Shown: one piece after another, positions 57,224 through 64,000 of the stretch
Layout: each line of letters opens with the position of its first letter
Position numbering within the stretch: the stretch's first letter is position 1
Assembly: GCA_021307315.1 (NCBI GenBank)
Contig: JAJSPD010000087.1
Location: forward strand, 62,001 to 126,000
Reading direction: 5' to 3'
Origin: Bisporella sp. PMI_857
Taxonomy: Eukaryota > Ascomycota > Leotiomycetes > Helotiales > Helotiaceae
DNA length: 64,000 nucleotides
The notes under the pieces: generated by a model
What the model saw: only the letters and a program-made list of their open reading frames with translations
What the model was told of the DNA's origin: nothing
Database searches by the model: none
Translations under genes and position numbers: made by a program

Positions 57224-58705
57224 GATGTTTTAAAATGTGGTGAGACAGGATGGAGAAAGAGGGGCATATTCTGTATGACACCGAGACCGATGATGCATGG
57301 AGTATTATATGCTGACTTGCAATGCAGCATCGCGGAAAGTCGTTGAGGTGGCTGTGCTGAGATAATGCAGTGCAGAACAGTTTGACTGAGCTAATTATTT
57401 GTGTAACCACACATGCCAGGGGACTCTAGTTCAACGTGGCAGTGTCAGAATTCATGTCGCCGACCTAGGCTTGGCGCTGCAAAATCACTTTTTTGATAGC
57501 TTTTTATAGGTTTCTTTTAAATTGGATAAAGTAGTATATCAAAAGGTTGTATACAGCCCGACTTAGATATGCGAAAAATTATGTTAAGGTCTATAAGTCG
57601 GGTGACCTATGGATGGAAGATCTTAATCTTAGAATATAGTCTGAACAGAAGCGGATGTATCACATATAATAGAAAGATCCCAATAACGAGCATTCGCATA
57701 CTGTTTGAGCTGAGCACGAAGCTCTTATTCTAAAGGGAGCTGTCTACCTATTAGAACCTTCGTACTTCCGAGATCAGTGAGATCACTTGGATCAGCACCC
57801 CGATCCCCATGATTTTACTGATCCAGCCACGTGTCCGCCCCTGAGCTCTCTGTGTAGGCGAACCTACCGAGCCATACAAGGCGTCACGAATTTTGGTGTT
57901 CACCAGTGGAGACGCTTGGTAATACGCCTTCAATGTTTTACCTGGCAAAATAGAGAAGATGCTTCGAAAACATCGTAACTTCGAATCTGAGCCTTTATAT
58001 CCAGCGATATTTGTCTAAACTATCGGCTGGAGCATGTCGCGCGCACCCAAAGAACACTAATATAATCTAGGTGTGTTCCTAAGTAACTTACTATGGACCC
58101 CCTCTGTTATGGCACGAGAAATGGTAGGGAACACAAAAGCGGCAAAAATACTATCAAGAAAGAAGATCCCTCCGGAGAAAAGGGTATTTGAGAGGATGTT
58201 AGAGGGTATAATTGTGGCTGTATTGCACATAGGTCCTCCCCGGTGGTTTGAGTTGAGTTGCAACGCCTGCAAATATTGCGCTGAAAATGCGGCTCCGAAG
58301 TGCGACGGTATCAGGAAACGGCTGGGTTCAGTAAACCGCCACTGGGGTATTAGAAATGCATGCAGTATAATTGATTATCGTGGGACCTGCGGACTACCAA
58401 TTCCACCGCATGCACTTCTGACGGCGGAACTAAACCAGCCCTTTCCTGTAAGGTAGGGACCAATCAGCCTTCAAAGACTCTGATCCCCGTGATGATGCCT
58501 AGTTTCAGTTGGCGCGATTATTGTTTCAAGTCGTCTTCAGGCACCACACTGTTCCTCTCGACGCACCTGCACATCTTCAACCGCCAGAACTTCTTCAAAT
58601 AGGTACGCTTAAAGTCTAAATCAGATTGATTGAAATGGGGTTAGATAGACCACGAGAGTTATCCCAGACTTTTCTTTACTGACTCGGGCAAAGCTGTACG
58701 CACTT
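57224..58705. other. Mostly unassigned; one weak two-exon candidate
   Basis: Holds the promoter of the STAND N-domain gene at its left end and a weak minus-strand candidate at 57751-58272 (listed separately). Nothing else recognisable. Confidence 0.4.
57751..58272 (-). CDS. Unrecognised two-exon candidate gene
   Basis: A minus-strand frame from 58272 reads FSGGIFFLDSIFAAFVFPTI then SRAITEGVHS and meets a consensus GTAAGT donor near 58084. A downstream CAG acceptor near 57956 joins in matching phase to KTLKAYYQASPLVNTKIRDA and ends GIGVLIQVISLISEVRRF. There are two hydrophobic stretches. The phase match is suggestive but the intron is long (about 130 bases) and I recognise no family. The overlapping plus frame at 58073-58456 is the alternative. 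Either may be chance. Confidence 0.25.
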
Positions 58706-58988
58706 CTATAGTGTTGTCTGGGCGCGCACATCGCGGAATGGCGAGCTGTATGGCTGAAACTTATCGAAGAAGTCCCTCCTATCCTTGAAGCCGCGGACGC
58801 TCTTGTTTATGGCCTATAGGTAATCACGAAGATCTCATACCGCCAATCGCGAATGCGGATGAGAAATCGCCTTCAACGGCATTGCCGATGATGGCGGCGA
58901 GACCTTCTATCTCAGCCGAAAAGCTCGACATAATTTCGTCAAGACTCTCCAGAATCCGTACGATACCGCCATCGCTTGCGTTTTGTTA
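58706..58988 (-). pseudogene. Unrecognised coding remnant
   Basis: Two adjoining minus-strand pieces look protein-like. One is ASDGGIVRILESLDEIMSSF plus SAEIEGLAAIIGNAVEGDFS at about 58985-58850. The other, in another frame, is SVRGFKDRRDFFDKFQPYSS plus PFRDVRAQTTL and a stop at 58706-58708. They are separated by GTATGA...CTATAG, which is too short for a normal intron. No family is recognised. Confidence 0.3.
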
Positions 58989-59230
58989 AGAGCGTATTTG
59001 CTTTCCCCCAACAACTTTGAACTAATGTAAGCCGCTGTTCCTAACCACTATTAGTCGTAGGGCACAAACTCATTTCCCCCAGCTCTGATGGTACATGGGA
59101 TCAAAATGAGTGGGAAAAAGCTCGTCAATTATGCCAAGAGCTCTGGCCAGGAGAGCACACCTGGTGTCCTTGCGGTGAGGTTAGTGGCGACACCATGAGC
59201 AGCTAAGAGAAAGCCAAGGGAGAGACCTCT
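58989..59230. other. Unassigned, possible decayed HET N-terminus
   Basis: A plus-strand frame here reads WEKARQLCQELWPGEHTWCP then GEVSGDTM before a stop. It may belong to the HET pseudogene that follows, but this is not certain. Confidence 0.3.
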
Positions 59231-60292
59231 TTGGGAGCATCGAGCAGAGATGATACTCTAATTACTGCAGGTATGCCAGATGATACGACGGAGGCCGCTG
59301 GAATATGGAAGAGACTGCAGTCAAATTTATCGTTGTCATCAGAGCTCAAAATAGTGAAGTCTACAGTATCTGGAGCAGATTTTAGCCACACCTGCAGGTG
59401 GCTGTTTCAGTGCGAGGAAGTTGTCAACCATAATGAATGCAAAGATTTGAAATTGCTGTGGTATAATCTTCCAGGAACTTGATTTAGGTTTATTGATGTA
59501 CATCAACGCTGTGTAGTCGATGCGCCAAATGACTGCTCCTATATTGTTCTATCGTACGTCTAGGGTGGGGTTGATCAACTCAAGCTCACGGCAGACTCGG
59601 TATTGTCTCTGACGTGTGAAAGAGGACTCGATGTTGTCTGGTCAAAGCCCCCTACAACTCTCCAAGACGCTATTATTGTATGTAAGAAGATTGAGGAGCG
59701 CTATCTATGGATTGACGCCCTTTGCATCATGCAAGAGTCTGTGCGAGACATGAAGCTTCAGATCTTGCGGATGAGACAAATCTACGCTGCGGCCAAGTGC
59801 ACCATCGTCGCGGTTTCGGCTGATATGGCCGGTTCAGGGCTACTTGGGGGTGGTCCGGCCAATAATACTCTTTGCTGCATCTCAGAGGGTTGTCACAATA
59901 GTCTACTCGACTCGTCACCGTGGAGTAGTCATGCGTGGTGTTATCAAGAGAAGATTTTATCCCACCGAGCCATTTTGTTCACATCAGGCGGGATATACAC
60001 GCAATGCCAGAGTATTACTGTCGATATGAATGGAATGCCGCTGGCAAAAGACAGAAAATCAGAATCTGGTCAGGTTCAATGCGATTGGTGGTATGCTTTC
60101 GGTTCCTTTTTGGAGCAGAGCTGGAATCCTATGTTTCAGCAGTAGAGTATTACTCTCAACGGAAGCTCACAAAGCAGGAAGACAAGATGAATGCCTTCCA
60201 AGGGATACTTCGAGGATACCAGGGCAAGCTGGATGGCAAAAATACCTCGTTCTGCTACGGCCTGCCGATATCCGCATTTGACCAGCCCTTCT

Positions 60293-60300
60293 GTTGGCGA
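60293..60300. repeat. Left target-site duplication GTTGGCGA
   Basis: Identical to 60802-60809 and directly abuts the left end of the inserted element. Confidence 0.85.
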
Positions 60301-60801
60301 CAGTGTAAGAAAGAAAACTCTAATAACTCAAAGTAACTTTTTGTAACTTTAATTAGAGTTAGATTAGAGTTAGAGTTAACTCTAAAAATACTTTAAATTG
60401 ACTCTAATTATTGTTGGAATGCATGCAAATAGTTTCACGTAATCTACCGAACCACGAGAATTGTAAGTCTTTTATTACTTACACTTACCTAGCAATAAGC
60501 CGTAACTTAGAACTTAACAGCAAAAAACTATAATTACACCAGCAAAAGCGTAGTCAATAACTATTACGCTTTTTGCTACGAAATAAGTGTCCGACATAGA
60601 AAATTCAAAATTAGTCTAGCCGAAGCTCGGGGTTAAAAGTTTATCCTCGCCGATCCTAAAGAAATTATACTTAATTAGGTTTAGTTTTACCGGAAAAACT
60701 TTATTCCATTTGCTTTAATCAACTTTAGGTAACTTTATAATTCGAGTTAGAGTTAAAGTTGAGTATATAACTCTAGAGTTTAACTCTAATTTCTCACACC
60801 G
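60301..60801. mobile_element. hAT-like MITE inserted in the HET pseudogene (501 bases)
   Basis: Left end CAGTGTAAGAAAG; right end, reverse-complemented, CGGTGTGAGAAAT (10 of the first 12 bases match). The flanks are a perfect 8-base duplication GTTGGCGA, the size made by hAT transposases. Subterminal regions repeat AGAGTTA/TAACTCT many times in both orientations. There is no coding capacity, so it was moved by a transposase supplied elsewhere. Confidence 0.85.
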
Positions 60802-60809
60802 GTTGGCGA
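60802..60809. repeat. Right target-site duplication GTTGGCGA
   Basis: Second copy of the 8-base duplication. Removing the element and one copy makes the HET reading frame run straight from FCWR to TRLHSP. Confidence 0.85.
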
Positions 60810-61180
60810 ACTCGCCTGCACAGTCCCCACCTCCGTAATGGAGCGTTCCCCAGCTGGCCGTGGCTGGGATGGAACGACACTATCTCATTCGACCGGGAAG
60901 ACCGGGAAATGATTCAGACAACTCGCACGAGCAAAATTATTTACAGCACCGCAAATTACTATACCCAAGACGATTACAGAGTTATGTGAACTATGAAGGC
61001 CAGCATCACACAATGGGCTAGGTGGTTGCGAGTTTGGATTCTCCGCATCATCAGGTGGCCAGTTCTACAATAGCCCAGAGTTATTTTTGTTCGCGAGCGT
61101 GTCCCGCTCAAGAACCGCGCCCGATCCCGTGAAATCCGAAGGCCTAAACGGATTCTACGCAGTGTTTCCTACCAAATGCT

Positions 61181-62392
61181 AGGAAGAGCTATCTCCACCG
61201 CCTACGCGGCCGATGACCATACTTGAATACTTCACACAGCCGATGCCGAATATCAGATGGATGGACGCCGAGACAGCGGCGGCACCATCCGTGCCAGCCA
61301 CCCAGCACGAGACAGTCACCTTGTCACAGCAGTACCATGGCGGCCACATGACGAGCTGGCTATTTGGCTACGTGAAGCTTTGTACATGCTTGCGAAGCTT
61401 GATTGGAACGTGCTATAGGCGCTAGGTCTGTTCTAGGAGCCTGCCATGTAAATATTCCTCGCCCCTCTCCCCTCCCTTTCTCTTTCTTTCTCCAGCTTTA
61501 GGTTCTTGTAGAACACCACTGTTGCCCACTGTATCCGTAGATGTATAATGTGTGCCTTCACACAAAACAATTATAGTGCGAACTGACCACAGGTTAAAAT
61601 ATTTTATGAACAAAAGTAGACTAAATGGTCCGCAAGTTAATTAACTTTATCATTGAATACCGACCAAAAAAAGAAGTGGGGCAATTTGCTAACAGCTGTT
61701 TTTGAAAGCCAAACTATTAAAAGTCGGTTTTAAGCTAGGGTATTATTTTTCAAAAGAAAAACAAACAAAAAAAACAATAGCTGCACACGGGCTTTAAATA
61801 GCGAATGTATTATTTAGTGTAACATGTAAATAAAGTGATATTAAAAGTCGAATTAAAAGCAATCAAAAGGCACAAATCGTGTGCTAGCCGCTATAATAAA
61901 AAAATAAAAAATCAAGACGTAAAGCTCCTGGATCAGTAGAATCAGCAGTAGTCTTTTTAATAGCATAGTTGCGGTGGTATTGCGTGAAGGTTGAAAACGC
62001 GGTTTGATTTTGATGTGGTGGGTGTCACGTGATGATTACAGGGTCTGGGCACCTGGCATTAAGGGGGATACACAGGCTCGTGTAACAAACGCCAAATCCG
62101 ACAGCAAGCTCTACCGGTCGCAATGCGGTGATCCCAAGACATCTTACTTGCTACTGAATTGTCTCGAGCGCCTCGAAAGCCAGCACCGGAGTCTGCTGCT
62201 GAATGTCTCTTTGCTAGTTGTAAGAACGGTACAAAACGGTATTTCCCCCCGAATATATTTACGGATGGCGAGAATCATGCTTACTAGTTAACATGGAATT
62301 TTTCACTTATTCTCAATCGAAATTGGGTTTCTGAAGAGTGCTGACAGGAATTCAACAGCTTGATTCTTCCAACCGCAATACCCTCTGACAGA
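61181..62392. other. Intergenic, no recognisable gene
   Basis: Frames at 61213-61425 and 62004-62291 were inspected without recognisable domains. AT-rich between 61600 and 61930. Confidence 0.5.
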
Positions 62393-63271
62393 ATGACGAA
62401 TCTTGGGGAACGGGCCAAATCCATTCAGGAGGATGCCTTTTTCTTGCATTTGCTTGCAGCACACATTGTATCCTTCACAGCTGGTATGGTTATGGTGATG
62501 GTTCGCTGTTCGCAGACCCACAAATGTCGTGTAAAGAAAGTTCAAGCCGGCATGGCGAAACTGTTCTATGCTGCAGCATCGAAAACATACAAATGGGAAA
62601 CAATATTTGGGGTGGAGGTGTTGAATGGCACTACGTGGCAAACTGTCGATGCGACTGCCATTCGATTGAGACGTGCTGTGGGAGGTTATGCTTCCTCCAG
62701 TGCTATGAGAGGAGTGTATGCTTGGATGTCGGCACGTCGGGACTACTGCAATATGACTCGGGCGCGTCGCTTTATTATGGTGCAAGCTGTAGCTACAGCT
62801 CTTAGCCGCATATATCCTACTTTGTCCTGCCATGCTCCATGGAGGATGCTAGCTGGATGCGCAGGGCAGATCATCCGTCCTTCATTCGAAAAGTTTCGAG
62901 GATGCTGGCTCCATTACGATCTACAACGGCCCAAGTCTGGCGTCACTGCTGCAGTCAGCAAATTTACCAGCTCAATTCGCATATCTAGAAAGGCGACTTG
63001 GAAACTTTTCTTCTTGGTACTTGCCATCCACGGAGCCAACGCCATGCCATACAACAGACCATCGCAGACCTCGATACCACGTCAGGACACAAGTTATCTC
63101 GGGGATATGCTCATTAATGTGCCCAGTGTAGTCCTGATGGGTTACTTCATAGGCTCTATCCGGAAAGGTTGGGTAACCCGTATGCAGTTTCTTGCCCTGT
63201 TTGTGGGACTATCCAGCTTCTCCTTGACTGAGACAAAGTATGTAACACCCTTTTACCGTCCTGCAAGCTGA
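62393..63271 (+). CDS. Hypothetical membrane-associated protein, 292 aa
   Basis: The first ATG of a long frame is at 62393. Hydrophobic stretches: FFLHLLAAHIVSFTAGMVMV near the N-terminus, then near the C-terminus LFFLVLAIHGANA, INVPSVVLMGYFIGSI and MQFLALFVGLSSFSL. The middle is basic with scattered Cys/Trp and no recognised motif. The frame ends KYVTPFYRPAS. A GTATGT donor at 63238 and an acceptor ending at 63306 offer a spliced alternative with a short different C-terminus. The minus frame 62303-62833 overlaps and is judged a shadow. Length and hydrophobic pattern favour a real or recently real gene, but I recognise no family. Confidence 0.45.
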   Translation: MTNLGERAKSIQEDAFFLHLLAAHIVSFTAGMVMVMVRCSQTHKCRVKKVQAGMAKLFYAAASKTYKWETIFGVEVLNGTTWQTVDATAIRLRRAVGGYASSSAMRGVYAWMSARRDYCNMTRARRFIMVQAVATALSRIYPTLSCHAPWRMLAGCAGQIIRPSFEKFRGCWLHYDLQRPKSGVTAAVSKFTSSIRISRKATWKLFFLVLAIHGANAMPYNRPSQTSIPRQDTSYLGDMLINVPSVVLMGYFIGSIRKGWVTRMQFLALFVGLSSFSLTETKYVTPFYRPAS

Positions 63272-64000
63272 TAGTCTCGGCAGTATTTCACTATTCCTTG
63301 TTCCAGTCACTGTCGTGATGTCGCTATCCATATCCGACCCTAATCAAGATCCTTCTGATTGCGGCGACCCTGATTGCGAAGGCTGCGAGTGAGTGAATAA
63401 ATGGATTTTCTCATCTGATACAATGTCATGACCATCAGCCAAGAGAGCTGAGTGCTAGCACTGATCTCACTTCGAGGATGTAGAGCTCATGCCAGACGAT
63501 ATCTTCTTCTGTCATATCCAAGCCAACAAGCTAATTTTTTTAAAGGATCTGCGGGGACGGCGGAAGTTCTAGTCAAAAAGACATTGATCGTAAGTGAGTG
63601 CCATGACTGGATGACATCGTTGATGTTTCGAAGATGCGGTGGTGATGGCGTGGGTATATTTGTGAGTGATGCTGTGTGGTTCGAGGCAGGACGAAGGTTG
63701 GAAAGCATGTTGGGCAAGGCGTTGAAAAGTTTGTTGTCTTTCTCCTGTAGAAGTTATAAAGGTGTCGTTGGGGGGGTGTATTCACGATGATTGAGAAATT
63801 TTCAGTGTTGATAATTTAGTCTATATGTAAAGAGAATCGATGGATTGATTCCTAAAACGATCCCGGCCTTGAAAAGGACAGAGTGGTGGAAGGAATGTGA
63901 AAGTGACCAGAGGCTAGTACAGATCAGCCTAAGTGGAAATCGCTCTTATGCAAGGAGGTTCTCGTGTTAGACAAAACACAATTACTGACAGATATCCAAG
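63272..64000. other. Unassigned right edge
   Basis: A short plus frame near 63318-63390 ends DCGDPDCEGCE and might be a spliced tail of the preceding gene. Overlapping frames at 63452-63790 (+) and 63487-63785 (-) have no recognised features. Confidence 0.4.

Larger units (their letters stand above)
59231..61180 (+). pseudogene. HET-domain pseudogene interrupted by a MITE
   Basis: The N-terminal part reads CRWLFQCEEVVNHNECKDLK and, after a TGA, FRFIDVHQRCVVDAPNDC then YIVLSYV-stop-GGVDQLKL. The stop (TAG, 59568-59570) replaces the invariant Trp of the HET YVWG motif. The core continues TTLQDAIIVCKKIEERYLWI, DALCIMQES, MRQIYAAAKCTIVAVSA and WCYQEKILSHRAILFTSGGI. In another frame follow VSAVEYYSQRKLTKQEDKMN, AFQGILRGYQGKL and GLPISAFDQPFCWR. 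There the element at 60301-60801 interrupts. Past it, the sequence resumes TRLHSPHLRN and GAFPSWPWLGWNDTISFD, to a TGA at 60987-60989. PELFLFASVSRSR beyond, in another frame, may be further decayed HET sequence. Clearly HET, clearly dead. Confidence 0.88.

Noticed and set aside
59935..60336. Independent small gene overlapping the 59.6-60.1 kb frame
   Set aside because: Its C-terminal half is the frame-shifted continuation of the HET pseudogene (YYSQRKL, AFQGILRGYQ, SAFDQPFCW) and its end lies in the inserted MITE.
60301..60801. Intron of the HET gene
   Set aside because: The perfect 8-base flanking duplication and inverted ends show a transposon insertion; there is no GT...AG at the borders.
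62303..62833. Minus-strand frame of 176 codons
   Set aside because: Overlaps the 292-residue plus-strand frame, is rich in His/Ser low-complexity content and has no recognised motif.

Overview
The window looks like a chromosomal accessory region of a filamentous ascomycete (Pezizomycotina). Real genes carry short GT-AG introns of about 48-84 bases, often with CTAAC/CTGAC-type branch points. The families seen are typical of these fungi: HET-domain proteins, NACHT-ankyrin and other STAND receptors, F-box proteins, fungal transcription-factor domains and small secreted proteins. No bacterial operons, rRNA, tRNA or CRISPR were seen. Gene density is low, and much of the intergenic DNA is AT-rich repeat debris. 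I cannot name the species.

Layout. 0-1.5 kb: a broken HET-domain gene (minus). 3.8-5.1 kb: an apparently intact three-exon multi-pass membrane protein. 6.3-7.3 kb: the C-terminal part of a TPR-type protein with damaged start and splicing. 8.6-16.5 kb (minus): a very large NLR-like gene whose pieces assemble as alpha/beta-hydrolase, NACHT, ankyrin repeats and SPRY, with several frameshifts and a repeat inside one intron. 18.4-18.9 kb: a MULE-like MITE upstream of an intact F-box/LRR-like gene (19.3-20.9 kb). 22.7 kb: a two-exon, eight-cysteine small secreted protein. 27.1-27.7 kb: a deleted HeLo/NB-ARC-type STAND remnant. 32.1-34.2 kb: an intact five-exon membrane protein. 35.0 kb: an ABC transporter tail. 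36.0-36.4 kb: an intact crystallin-like secreted protein.

38.9-40.4 kb: two ankyrin-gene fragments facing opposite ways (the plus one resembles ankyrin-GDPD proteins). 40.8-41.4 kb: a hAT-like element. 41.9-43.3 kb: an intact two-exon F-box gene, with a kinase pseudogene abutting its stop. 44.7-45.5 kb: short TA-flanked repeats. 47.8-48.9 kb: a decayed Tc1/mariner element. 50.0-50.7 kb: a three-exon secreted protein. 53.1-54.6 kb: a fungal transcription-factor domain gene without a zinc cluster. 55.0-57.2 kb: a STAND-type N-domain protein with ankyrin-like repeats (minus). 59.2-61.2 kb: a second HET pseudogene split by a hAT-like MITE with a perfect 8-base target duplication. 62.4-63.3 kb: an unrecognised membrane-associated ORF.

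How it fits together. Nearly every intracellular-recognition gene (two HET, NACHT-ANK-SPRY, HeLo/NB-ARC, ankyrin-GDPD, TPR, kinase) is damaged. The secreted, membrane, F-box and transcription-factor genes look open. This is what a rapidly turning-over non-self-recognition compartment seeded with DNA transposons would look like. The immune interpretation is inference from domain families, not something the sequence proves.
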